IMG/VR virus record: IMGVR_UViG_3300036820_000550
Span: 1-49,322 of that record
Strand: one strand, 5' to 3'
From: a virus
DNA length: 49,322 bases
Under the pieces are notes generated by a model, which worked only from the letters and a program-made list of their open reading frames with translations, was not told the origin of the DNA and ran no database searches. Within the stretch, counting starts at the first letter, position 1; every line of letters starts with the position of its first letter. The position numbers and the translations under genes are program-made. Below are positions 36,712 through 44,173 of the stretch, in pieces.

Positions 36712-37310
36712 AAACCGGGACTACTTTCTTCACGTCGGACACTCACCTCGGTCACCGGCTAGTAGCCGAGGAAGTACGCGGCTTCTCGTCCATTGAGGAG
36801 CACGACGCGGCGATCATCGAGAACTGGAACTCGATCGTAAAGCCATACGATATAGTCTGGCATCTTGGTGACGTAGGGATGGGAGGACTGGCTCGGTTCC
36901 TGCCTCAGCTTAAGCAGCTCAACGGCCGGAAGCACCTCATCACCGGCAACCATGACGCATGCTGGCCCGGCCACCGAGACAGCTTCCGCGTCCAGCGAGA
37001 CTGGATGAACGTGTTCGAGTCGGTCCAGCCTTTTGCTCGCCGCCGGGTAAATGACGCCGTAGTACTGCTCAGCCACTTTCCCTACGACGGTGATCACACC
37101 ACCAATGACCGGTGCGTCCAGTACCGGCTCCGCGATGAAGGAGAATGGCTACTTCACGGTCACACTCACTTTAAGGATCAGCAGCTCCATGGCACTCAGC
37201 TCCACGTAGGGATGGATGCCTGGGGGCTGAAGCCGGTTCCGGTCGATATCGTCCAGCGACTCATCGGCCAGAGCAATTATCAAGAAGAAAAGGAAGGAGA
37301 AGGAAGTTGA
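36708..37310 (+). CDS. Calcineurin-like metallophosphoesterase
   Basis: 200 residues from ATG 36708 after GAGGAAGGAA. The complete two-metal signature is visible: SDTHLGH (residues 7-13), GDVGMGG, GNHDACW, SHFPYDG and HGHTHFKD. The family hydrolyses phosphomonoesters, phosphodiesters or nucleotides; the substrate cannot be told from sequence. It is a common phage gene, possibly for nucleotide recycling, RNA ends or signal-nucleotide removal. Confidence 0.93.
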   Translation: MKTGTTFFTSDTHLGHRLVAEEVRGFSSIEEHDAAIIENWNSIVKPYDIVWHLGDVGMGGLARFLPQLKQLNGRKHLITGNHDACWPGHRDSFRVQRDWMNVFESVQPFARRRVNDAVVLLSHFPYDGDHTTNDRCVQYRLRDEGEWLLHGHTHFKDQQLHGTQLHVGMDAWGLKPVPVDIVQRLIGQSNYQEEKEGEGS

Positions 37311-37810
37311 ACAATCGTCTAGCGCCAGCAGGACAGCACCAGCTTGTGCCCGGTCAGCTGATAGCTGACACGAATGAAATCGGTATCAGTACCGGTCTCC
37401 GCGTCGGTACCGCCGACCGGGAGAAGTGCATCAGCCAGCTCAGCCAGGCTTATGCCGACGGATTCTTCCCCGACGAGGAGTACGACCGCCGGATAACGGC
37501 AGCTCATGGAACATATTCACGTAGCGCGCTGAGCAAGCTGCTGGTCGACCTGCCCAGCACCGCGCCGTCTAAGCGAAATGATCTTATCTCCCGGACCCGG
37601 AAGTTCTTCAAGACCGACTGGGGAATAGCTACCCTCTTCGGAGCCGGCGTGATAGCGTCTATCATCATGGCAGTAGCGGTTCCGGTCACGCTGCTTCACG
37701 GCAATCTTCATCCGAACGCGCCTACTATCATCGTGGCGGTGCTAGCTCCTGTCTTTGGCTTCATCAGCGCTACCGTGAATATAGTCGGCGTCGTTACTAC
37801 ACTCGACTAA
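37307..37810 (+). CDS. DUF1707 membrane protein
   Basis: 167 residues, TTG 37307 after AAGGAGAAGGAAG, overlapping the previous stop. Residues about 25-75 (LRVGTADREKCISQLSQAYADGFFPDEEYDRRITAA) are the DUF1707 (SHOCT-related) domain, widespread in Streptomyces and other actinobacteria. Two transmembrane helices follow (about residues 103-125 and 135-163). Function unknown. It supports an actinobacterial host range. Confidence 0.85.
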   Translation: MNNRLAPAGQHQLVPGQLIADTNEIGISTGLRVGTADREKCISQLSQAYADGFFPDEEYDRRITAAHGTYSRSALSKLLVDLPSTAPSKRNDLISRTRKFFKTDWGIATLFGAGVIASIIMAVAVPVTLLHGNLHPNAPTIIVAVLAPVFGFISATVNIVGVVTTLD

Positions 37811-38017
37811 AACCCCAAGAAATGTGAACACTTACTCGTCAAGGGTGGTAGGGTAAATCAAGTACCGGGGGATTCAGGGAAGAGAAACCGGAGGGTAACC
37901 GAAGGAATCTGCAGGGAAGGAAGCTCGGTGAGTATAGTGAAGGCCGGAAAGGTCTCCCTCGCCGAAGCATAATCAAAAAAGCTTTAAATCAACCACAGAT
38001 AGGAAAGCGTTTACAAC
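37811..38017 (+). promoter_or_regulatory. Leader region with weak promoter and possible peptide
   Basis: TGAACA (37825-37830), 18 nt, TAGGGT (37849-37854) is a weak promoter match. Several GGGAAG/GGAAGG runs follow. GTG 37928 to TAA 37972 could encode a 14-residue peptide behind GGGAAGGAAG. Otherwise nothing recognised. Confidence 0.35.
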
Positions 38018-38629
38018 ATGAAGATCACCAAGTTCATCGCTGCGCCGTTCATCATAGCAGCGGTTGCCGCCACCATCATGCTGCCGGCAGCGGCTAACGC
38101 CAGCACTCTTCACCACAGCCCGCCAACCTGTCAGGGGCAGGTCGGCCCGGATTGCGGCAACGGCAACGGCAACGGCAACTGCAAGCAGAACCAGGACAAG
38201 TGCTCGCCGCCGAAGCCGGTTTGCACCACCAAGTACGAGTGGGTCAAGCAGACCGTGGTCACCTGGAAACACGGCCGGCCGACCGACAAGACCGTCTGGG
38301 TTCTGAAGCAGGTCAAGGTCTGCACCACCCCCGGCCAAGGCGGCTGGAACAACGGCGGAGGTAACGGCGGAGGTAACGGCGGAGGTAACGGCGGAGGTAA
38401 CGGTAACCACAACGGCTGCACGCCGGGAACCGTTACGTTCGATCTTCCTGCCCACAGCAACGCGGGAACCGTATTGTCCGGTCCGCACCTGGTCGTCGGT
38501 GAGATTGCTCAGTACGACGGTACTGACTACATCATCGAGACCGTTTCTGGCACGCACTTCACCATCAACGCAGCCAACGGAAGCACTGCTATCACGGACG
38601 GTACTGCAACCGTCCTTTGCACGAGCTAA
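38018..38629 (+). CDS. Secreted protein with Gly-Asn repeat linker
   Basis: 203 residues. ATG 38018 follows AGGAAAGCG. A signal peptide covers residues 1-28 (MKITKF, hydrophobic core, cleavage near AAANAS). The mature part has four cysteines in the first 75 residues, then a linker NNGGGNGGGNGGG-type at about 110-130, then a small beta-rich domain with a Cys near each end. Exported, perhaps wall-associated. Target unknown. Confidence 0.8.
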   Translation: MKITKFIAAPFIIAAVAATIMLPAAANASTLHHSPPTCQGQVGPDCGNGNGNGNCKQNQDKCSPPKPVCTTKYEWVKQTVVTWKHGRPTDKTVWVLKQVKVCTTPGQGGWNNGGGNGGGNGGGNGGGNGNHNGCTPGTVTFDLPAHSNAGTVLSGPHLVVGEIAQYDGTDYIIETVSGTHFTINAANGSTAITDGTATVLCTS

Positions 38630-38648
38630 ACTCCGTTAACCGGTGGTG

Positions 38649-38678
38649 CCGGGTGGCAGCTTAATTGCTGTCACCCGG
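38649..38678 (+). terminator. Hairpin after the secreted-protein gene
   Basis: A 12-bp stem (38649-38660 with 38667-38678, one G-T), loop TTAATT. No T run follows, so it may be a stabilising hairpin rather than a strong terminator. Confidence 0.6.
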
Positions 38679-38740
38679 TACTTGTCAGGTCCCTTCGTGG
38701 TAAAGTAAATTTGCAGTTAACCTAACAGGAAGGACCAGGA

Positions 38741-39622
38741 GTGCGACAGCACCTTCTCAAAGCAGCGCTGATCGGGGTCAGCGTTCTCGGTATCGGTGGG
38801 GCGGCGCTCCTAACCACGGGAACCGGCGCCAGCGCAACGACTCTGGACTGTACTAACACTCAGTCGGCCGTCACCTCTCCGGACGGCTGTGGTGGTCTCC
38901 AGGTAGCTCAGCCGTATAGCGGCGGGCTACTCGATATGAGTACCAACGGAAGCGTCTACGACAGCGCTCCGGTCACCGTCGAGCCCGACTCGATCAACAA
39001 CGCCAGCGAGGACTTTACCGTCTTCGCCGTCGGCGCCAGCACGACCGACGGTCCAGGCGGCCTCGGCGAGTATGTAGCCATGATCACGCCAGATGGCAGG
39101 ATCTCCAGATTCACGGTCACCACGGACGGACCGGCGGCTGATATCGGCGGCTGCGTAGGCGGGCTAGGGACTACAGTTGGCACCGTGTTCTCTAACGCCG
39201 TTCCCTGCGGTGGCGTCAAATTCACCGCGGGTCCCAGCGATTACTGCTTGTCGGTAGCCCAGTTCGTGGGGCCGAACGGCAAGGACCGCTGGTGGGCGTT
39301 GGACAAGCTATGCTCGACCAACGGCACCTTCACCTACGGTACCAATACCACCACCGGTTCAGTATCGCCTAGCTTCGCTAACCGCTGGCAGGTCTGGGCT
39401 CCGGTCGCCGGCAGCCACGGTCTTCAGATGGTGAACGTCTCGCTCCGCAACAAGAACAACAGCAACTACGACCTGAACATCACCGGCAGCGGCGGTCCTG
39501 GTGCTCAGCTCCAAGCTTACCCGGATAACTCGGGCGGTTCCAGTAACGACTCCTGGGACTACATCGCCTGCACGCCTCCGGGGACGCTCCTCAGCGTCTT
39601 CGGTACGTACGGCGCCTGCTAA
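38741..39622 (+). CDS. Secreted protein, possible beta-trefoil
   Basis: 293 residues from GTG 38741 after GGACCAGGAG. A signal peptide covers residues 1-32 (MRQHLLKAALIGVSVLGIGG ... ASA). The mature protein has cysteine pairs and, in the C-terminal half, YCLSVAQFVG...WWALDKLC and NRWQVW, like the carbohydrate-binding repeats of ricin-type trefoils. One of three exported phage proteins in the window. It may act on the host surface. It is followed by a strong terminator. Confidence 0.8.
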   Translation: MRQHLLKAALIGVSVLGIGGAALLTTGTGASATTLDCTNTQSAVTSPDGCGGLQVAQPYSGGLLDMSTNGSVYDSAPVTVEPDSINNASEDFTVFAVGASTTDGPGGLGEYVAMITPDGRISRFTVTTDGPAADIGGCVGGLGTTVGTVFSNAVPCGGVKFTAGPSDYCLSVAQFVGPNGKDRWWALDKLCSTNGTFTYGTNTTTGSVSPSFANRWQVWAPVAGSHGLQMVNVSLRNKNNSNYDLNITGSGGPGAQLQAYPDNSGGSSNDSWDYIACTPPGTLLSVFGTYGAC

Positions 39623-39633
39623 CTAGAACAGCA

Positions 39634-39671
39634 AAAGACCCCGGTCAGCGAGAAGCTGACCGGGGTTTTTG
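39634..39671 (+). terminator. Intrinsic terminator
   Basis: CCCCGGTCAGC (39639-39649) pairs perfectly with GCTGACCGGGG (39655-39665), 5-nt loop, then TTTTT. Confidence 0.96.
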
Positions 39672-39682
39672 TCTGCAAGCTG

Positions 39683-39711
39683 TTTACATTTCGCCAAGCT
39701 GGTGATATAGT
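39683..39711 (+). promoter_or_regulatory. Promoter TTTACA-N17-TATAGT
   Basis: The -35 (39683-39688) and -10 (39706-39711) are 17 nt apart, with TGA before the -10. It drives the single gene at 39746. Confidence 0.86.
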
Positions 39712-39745
39712 TGGTTTTACCAGGGAAGAGAAGGAGATAGGGAAA

Positions 39746-40006
39746 ATGGTTAAGCACCGCGCAAGCCTCACCGTTCACGACACTAGGCTCAATGGCAACC
39801 GGCTCGACCTCAATGTCGCGATTAACGTTATAACCGAAGATTTTGGTAACGACCGCGCCAACGAAATCGCTGCGTATAACCTCGCGGTCAGCGAGTTCAA
39901 GCGGATGGGATTTACTCAAGCGGGCGTCATCGATCTCCTCACCGATCCGGACATGTGGATCAGCTGGGACATCGTCCTGATAGATTCCAACGTTATCACA
40001 GCGTAA
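39746..40006 (+). CDS. Hypothetical protein
   Basis: 86 residues from ATG 39746 after GAAGGAGAT. It is a compact single-gene unit between promoter and terminator. Sequence alternates beta (HRASLTVHDTRLNGNRLDLN) and helix (RANEIAAYNLAVSEFKRMG). No family recognised. Confidence 0.75.
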   Translation: MVKHRASLTVHDTRLNGNRLDLNVAINVITEDFGNDRANEIAAYNLAVSEFKRMGFTQAGVIDLLTDPDMWISWDIVLIDSNVITA

Positions 40007-40012
40007 CCAAAA

Positions 40013-40045
40013 AGCCCCCCGGCTACTAGGCCGGGGGGCTCTTTT
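40013..40045. terminator. Bidirectional terminator
   Basis: AGCCCCCCGGC (40013-40023) pairs with GCCGGGGGGCT (40030-40040), flanked by A and T runs on the two sides. It serves the convergent genes at 39746 (+) and 40026 (-). The minus-gene stop codon lies in its loop. Confidence 0.93.
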
Positions 40046-40280
40046 TGCTTGCAGGCAGAGCAAGTAACTTCAGTATATCAAACGTAAGGTGAAGAAACAG
40101 CCAGAAGCTCATCACCGCTACGACATACCGCAGAAATGTCCAGCCGGTGCTCACCTCTTCAAGCCGCCACACGTAGTCGCTCAACGTCAAGTCGCTATGA
40201 CTGCTGAAAAGCGCCGTCAGCTCCAGCGCAAAGAACATTCCCGCCCAGCAGAGCCACAAGATGCTGTAAGCTAGTTTCAC
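40026..40280 (-). CDS. Small membrane protein
   Basis: 84 residues. Transmembrane helices at about 5-25 (ILWLCWAGMFFALELTALF) and 52-74 (VVAVMSFWLFLHLTFDILKLL) are joined by a polar loop. Stop inside the terminator hairpin. It lies 16 nt downstream of the HNH gene on the same strand. Function unknown. Confidence 0.7.
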   Translation of the reverse strand: MKLAYSILWLCWAGMFFALELTALFSSHSDLTLSDYVWRLEEVSTGWTFLRYVVAVMSFWLFLHLTFDILKLLALPASKKSPPA

Positions 40281-40296
40281 CTTGTTACCTTACTCT

Positions 40297-41046
40297 TTAG
40301 CTATTATGCCGTTTCCGGTGGCATCGTGCGCAGAGCGAGATTAGATTGGCCGGGTCGTCATTCAGTTTGTTGCCATCTATATGATGAACATGAAGATAGT
40401 TCCCCCAGTAATCCCGAATTTCACCACAATCGCAGCACGACCAGTTGTCTCGTTGTTTAGTAGCTCGAGATAGAGATTTCCAGTTAGCAGAATATGGAGA
40501 CTGAGAAATTCCACCTTTCCAGGAACCGTTCTTTGCTCCATGACTGCCTTGCTTGGCATAGTTTACTGGTTGGATTTCTATACCAAATTTGACGATAAAT
40601 TTATTAATGGTCGATCTTCCGACACCACATTGACGAGCAATTTCATTTCTAGACCAGCCGCTAACTATATATTTACTGATTAGCCACGTTTTATCTTTAT
40701 AGAGAGCCGGCTTCCGGTAGTGCCCAGAAGAATAGGCGTACCATCTATTATGACTCTGTCTCCATGAAGTTAGTTTCCCGCATCCACATTTGCATTGCGG
40801 GGGATCACCGGCCGGAAGTCTAGTAATTGGCTTAGAGCGCTTACCATTGCTGTGTGCTTCGCTTGAATTTCGTCTTCTAACATTATTTTTAGCTAGAACG
40901 TAAGCAATCACACCGACACTGACATGAAAATCTTTTGCCAGGCTGGTGGTTCCCTCCCAGGTTCCATCTGGTAGAGTAGTCACATAGCGATGGACAATAG
41001 CTTCAACTTGCTCAGGCGTGAGTTTTGCAGAGTCGCCTCTTGGCAC
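40297..41046 (-). CDS. HNH homing-type endonuclease
   Basis: 249 residues, GTG start. The C-terminal CCDCGEIRDYWGNYLHVHHIDGNKLNDDPANLISLCARCHRKRH contains the HNH metal finger, with two CxxC pairs and the HHID-N-H core. Upstream lie two HTH-type segments (SRNEIARQCGVGRSTINKFI and a similar N-terminal one) and a CKCGCG cluster. The gene is visibly richer in A and T than its neighbours and lies on the opposite strand, both typical of a free-standing homing endonuclease acquired horizontally. Confidence 0.9.
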   Translation of the reverse strand: MPRGDSAKLTPEQVEAIVHRYVTTLPDGTWEGTTSLAKDFHVSVGVIAYVLAKNNVRRRNSSEAHSNGKRSKPITRLPAGDPPQCKCGCGKLTSWRQSHNRWYAYSSGHYRKPALYKDKTWLISKYIVSGWSRNEIARQCGVGRSTINKFIVKFGIEIQPVNYAKQGSHGAKNGSWKGGISQSPYSANWKSLSRATKQRDNWSCCDCGEIRDYWGNYLHVHHIDGNKLNDDPANLISLCARCHRKRHNS

Positions 41047-41092
41047 TTTAGCAGTCTATCACACCTTGGGTACCAAGGGTAGGTGATGAAAA

Positions 41093-42274
41093 TTGAGGAT
41101 CCTATTGCATACTAATGCACCATGGGCTCCTACTTTAACCGGTTACGGTCAGCAAGCTGCCATCCTGGCTCCGCGGCTGAGAAGCCTCGGTCACGAGGTA
41201 GTCATCAGCACGTTCTATGGGCTGCATGGCCGTCCCACGGGCTGGGAAGGGTTTACTATCCTGCCTGGCGGCCTAGACGGGTACGGCAACGACATCGTGT
41301 GGAACCACGCCCGCCACGTCAAAGCGGACCTGATCCTCATCCTCGTCGACGCCTGGGTAATCCAGGTGCCAGCTGATCTAGGCATCCACGTCGCTAACAT
41401 CACGCCGGTGGACTGCCTGCCGTTCAGTGTCATGGATGAGGAAAAGCTCCGCGCTTCGAACGCCACACCACTGGCGATCAGCCGCTTCGGAGAGAAGATG
41501 ATGACCGAAGCCGGCCTGAAGCCGCTGTATGTGCCTCACGGCATCGAGACCGACATCATGTCGCCGGCTAAGAACCGCGCCGCCATCCGCGATGAGCTTT
41601 CTGTATCATCGGACACGTTCACGATCGGGATCAATGCCGCCAACAAAGACGCGGTACGGAAGGGTTTCCCAGAGCAGATCCTCGCCTTCGCGGAATTCCA
41701 TGAGCGGCATCCGGATAGCCTCTTGATGCTCCACTCGATGATCTTCGCTCCGGCCGCTTTGAATTTGCAGGACATCATAGCCAGATCCGGGTACAAGGAT
41801 CTCGGTGACGCGATCAGGTTCACGGACCAGTACTCGCTTCTGAGCGGGCTGGTCCAGCCACGGAATCTGGCTGCCTGGTACTCGTGTCTCGACGTGCTAT
41901 CGAACTGCAGTTACGGCGAAGGATTCGGTCTCCCCATCGTGGAGGCTCAAGCCTGCGGCACACCGGTAGTAGTCACGGACTGGACCGCCATGACCGAGCT
42001 CTGCGGCTCAGGCTGGAAAGTTCCCGGTGAGAAGTTCTGGAACGGAGCTCACAAGAGCTGGTGGCTTAAACCGCGAATATCCTCTATCGTAGCTGCTTAT
42101 GAGAAAGCATATCAGGAGCGCGGTACTCCCGCCGCGGAGACTCGCCAGTCCCGAGCTCGTCGCTTCGCGCTGAAATACGCCGCCGACCTGGTGACCAAAA
42201 AGTACTGGATGCCGGTACTCGGCCAACTTGAAGAGCAGATAGCCAGCAGTGCTATCAAGGTGTTTACAAACTAG
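41093..42274 (+). CDS. Glycosyltransferase, GT4 family (GT-B fold)
   Basis: 393 residues from TTG 41093 (GGTAGGTGATG upstream). The N-terminus RILLHTNAPWAPTLTGYGQQA is the acceptor-side GT-B strand and glycine turn. GINAANKDAVRKGF and the donor-site EGFGLPIVEAQACGTPVVVTD (the E-x7-E motif, near residues 280-300) define GT4. The substrate is unknown. With the UDP-galactofuranose-forming mutase at 21858 it could attach galactofuranose or another sugar to host envelope, virion or DNA. Its last bases overlap the promoter of the next gene. Confidence 0.88.
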   Translation: MRILLHTNAPWAPTLTGYGQQAAILAPRLRSLGHEVVISTFYGLHGRPTGWEGFTILPGGLDGYGNDIVWNHARHVKADLILILVDAWVIQVPADLGIHVANITPVDCLPFSVMDEEKLRASNATPLAISRFGEKMMTEAGLKPLYVPHGIETDIMSPAKNRAAIRDELSVSSDTFTIGINAANKDAVRKGFPEQILAFAEFHERHPDSLLMLHSMIFAPAALNLQDIIARSGYKDLGDAIRFTDQYSLLSGLVQPRNLAAWYSCLDVLSNCSYGEGFGLPIVEAQACGTPVVVTDWTAMTELCGSGWKVPGEKFWNGAHKSWWLKPRISSIVAAYEKAYQERGTPAAETRQSRARRFALKYAADLVTKKYWMPVLGQLEEQIASSAIKVFTN

Positions 42275-42291
42275 CGGTCGTGTGATACTGT
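42263..42291 (+). promoter_or_regulatory. Promoter TTTACA-N17-TACTGT
   Basis: The -35 (42263-42268) and -10 (42286-42291) are 17 nt apart, with TGA before the -10. It overlaps the end of the GT4 gene. Confidence 0.75.
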
Positions 42292-42336
42292 GGCTCTCAG
42301 TAGGGAAGGGAAAACACCACAGGAAGGCTAGCCGAA

Positions 42337-42534
42337 ATGAGCCACAGCCGTCAGCAGCCCAGCGTCCGCGACCGGGGCCAGCGTGCCCGTCGTAACCGTG
42401 ACCGCGCTTCAAACCGGTACTACACCACTTTCGAACAGTACATGTCCGGTACCGCCAGCCAGCGCGACGTGGCCGCCGCGTCCGCCGAGTTCAATTCCGC
42501 GGCGCTGAATCTAATACTCACTACCGCTCGGTAA
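42337..42534 (+). CDS. Small Arg-rich protein
   Basis: 65 residues from ATG 42337. The N-terminal 27 residues are very basic (RDRGQRARRNRDRASNR), the rest helical and Ala/Ser-rich. A single-gene unit with promoter and terminator. Nucleic-acid binding is plausible. No family recognised. Confidence 0.65.
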   Translation: MSHSRQQPSVRDRGQRARRNRDRASNRYYTTFEQYMSGTASQRDVAAASAEFNSAALNLILTTAR

Positions 42535-42543
42535 GAGCTCGGT

Positions 42544-42582
42544 AAGCAGCGGGCCGGCTTTTTACCGGTCCGCTGCTTTTTA
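42544..42582 (+). terminator. Intrinsic terminator between convergent genes
   Basis: A 14-bp stem (42544-42557 with 42565-42578, one G-T), loop with T run, followed by TTTT. It ends the + unit; the endolysin gene ends at 42580 on the other strand. Confidence 0.92.
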
Positions 42583-43329
42583 ACTCCCAGTGACCAGTAC
42601 TGACCAGGTCTGCTGCCCTACCACTCCGTCGATAGCGATCTTGGCATTCCCCTGGACCATCTTCACAGCCGCTTCGGTGCTGGGACCAAAACTCCCGTCT
42701 ACCTTCAAGCTGCTACCGGTCAAGCACGCCAGGCAGAGGCCCTGCACTCGGCGAACGAATGTCGTATTCGTGCTTCCACTTTGCACGGTAGGCAGCGTGC
42801 CGACCATCTTCGCCTCCCACGTCTCTGTCCCGGTGACCTGCTGGAAGAAACCATCGCTCAGCAGCGACTGGTCCAAACTCCGGCCAAGAGCCGAGTCCGT
42901 CCACTGTGTGCCATCGACCGCTACTGCCAGCTGCTTACAGCTGGCGGGCCCGCAGATGTGAGCTCCTTCACCATAGTGAGCCGACCACAACCTCAGTGTG
43001 CTAATGCTTATGCCCGCGGCTTCCAGACCGGCTATCACGCTTCCCATCGTGGAGACGCTAGCATACAAGCATGGCCGCCACGCCTTCCTCGCCAGCTGAC
43101 GGAGTACCCAGGAAGCCGCCTGCTCTGGAGTGGCATCTCCCGTCTCTATGTCGAGACAGTCCGCATCGGAACCGGCCGAAACCGCGATGCTAAGCACCCG
43201 CGACCCTAGGAATTTTCCTACGATAGCTGAGTACGTCCGCCATTGGCCGTTCACATATCCAGCATAAGCATAGCCGCTACCAGCAGGAAGCTCCGCTACG
43301 TTGATCGAGTCAAACATGGTGATCGTCAT
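42580..43329 (-). CDS. Endolysin: DUF1906-type glycoside hydrolase plus peptidoglycan-binding domain
   Basis: 249 residues. The N-terminal 160 residues (YAYAGYVNGQWRTYSAIVGKF, DCLDIETGDATPEQA, PCLYASVSTM, LRLWSAHYGEG) match the GH25-like DUF1906/Rv2525c family, with DIE as the catalytic-type strand. The C-terminal 60 residues (VRRVQGLCLACLTGSSLKVDGSFGPSTEAAVKMVQ) form a PG_binding_1 domain. Place and domains point to the lysin of the lysis cassette. Next to it are three small membrane proteins. Confidence 0.85.
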   Translation of the reverse strand: MTITMFDSINVAELPAGSGYAYAGYVNGQWRTYSAIVGKFLGSRVLSIAVSAGSDADCLDIETGDATPEQAASWVLRQLARKAWRPCLYASVSTMGSVIAGLEAAGISISTLRLWSAHYGEGAHICGPASCKQLAVAVDGTQWTDSALGRSLDQSLLSDGFFQQVTGTETWEAKMVGTLPTVQSGSTNTTFVRRVQGLCLACLTGSSLKVDGSFGPSTEAAVKMVQGNAKIAIDGVVGQQTWSVLVTGS

Positions 43330-43529
43330 TGCTGCTGCTCCTTTACCGCCTTAAGAGTTGCATCGTGGTGCTCTTGCTGCTGCGACATCGACTCGCGATG
43401 ATGAAGGATCATCCGAGTGCGTAGCCGCCACCAGACGATGATGGAGCAGATTAGTGATGCGAGCAAGTTCGACCAGATTGCACCGGTAGGCCAGCCGAAG
43501 TAGAAGAGAAAGATCGTGCTGGCGGTCAC
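43326..43529 (-). CDS. Small membrane protein, holin candidate
   Basis: 67 residues with a hydrophobic stretch at about 3-35 broken by a short polar turn, and a basic, then Gln/His-rich C-terminus (QQQEHHDATLKAVKEQQQ). Size, charge and place directly upstream of the endolysin suggest a holin or antiholin. ATGA overlap with the endolysin gene. Confidence 0.65.
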   Translation of the reverse strand: MTASTIFLFYFGWPTGAIWSNLLASLICSIIVWWRLRTRMILHHRESMSQQQEHHDATLKAVKEQQQ

Positions 43530-43903
43530 TACGGGCTTCCTGGTCCGTGACCCGATCCCGGGCCGTTCCCCGTCTTCCTGCTAGTCCGTTCGAGCCATGT
43601 AACCCGCTGACCAAGCCCGTTCATTTCGGACCGAGCGCTTGACATGAAGTCGTCCATCTTGTGTGTTAGCTCGCCGAGAGCAGTCGTATTTTCGTCCAGC
43701 TTCCGGTTGTTATCCCTGATCGCCGAAGCTTGCTTGGCTCTGGATTCTCCCTCGTCGGTCCACCGCTGCTTTTGACGTACGTAGAGCCGGTACCCACCGC
43801 CGATGATGCCAAGAATAGTAGCAATGCAGATCAGAACGTAGTAGAGAGGAATAAGATCGTTAGCACCACCACTGCTTGAACTGCTTACCAGAGCTATCCA
43901 CAC
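43529..43903 (-). CDS. Membrane protein with coiled coil, holin-like
   Basis: 124 residues. One transmembrane helix at about 20-42 (YYVLICIATILGIIGGGYRLYV), then a charged helical region with heptads (about 55-105) and a Gly/Pro-rich tail. This organisation is common for actinophage lysis-cassette proteins. It overlaps the next gene by one base. Confidence 0.65.
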   Translation of the reverse strand: MWIALVSSSSSGGANDLIPLYYVLICIATILGIIGGGYRLYVRQKQRWTDEGESRAKQASAIRDNNRKLDENTTALGELTHKMDDFMSSARSEMNGLGQRVTWLERTSRKTGNGPGSGHGPGSP

Positions 43904-44169
43904 CCGAGCCTTCCCTTCAGCGTAACAAAGTCCTGGTACAGCCTGTAGTCCGCCACCCTGGATGGGTTAGAAGCCGGATTCGTAGGTGACGGCACCGGGT
44001 CCGACGTGAGCAGGCTGATCGTGTCGCACCACTTATGCTGGCTGCTGGATACCTGCCAGAACACGAAGCTGACCGTCAGCGCTGCGAGGACGACAAAGCA
44101 GACCGCGACCAGCCCGGTAGCAGCTATAATCGACCGGTGAAACTGGCGATCCTCATCGTTTTCAGTCAT
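43894..44169 (-). CDS. Single-pass membrane protein in the lysis cassette
   Basis: 91 residues, with a transmembrane helix at about 14-40 (ATGLVAVCFVVLAALTVSFVFW), a periplasm-type tail with two cysteines (HKWCDTIS ... RLGCG) and a Pro/Ser-rich stretch. Possibly a spanin-like or accessory lysis protein. It overlaps the holin-like gene by 10 nt. Confidence 0.6.
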   Translation of the reverse strand: MTENDEDRQFHRSIIAATGLVAVCFVVLAALTVSFVFWQVSSSQHKWCDTISLLTSDPVPSPTNPASNPSRVADYRLYQDFVTLKGRLGCG

Positions 44170-44173
44170 ACCC

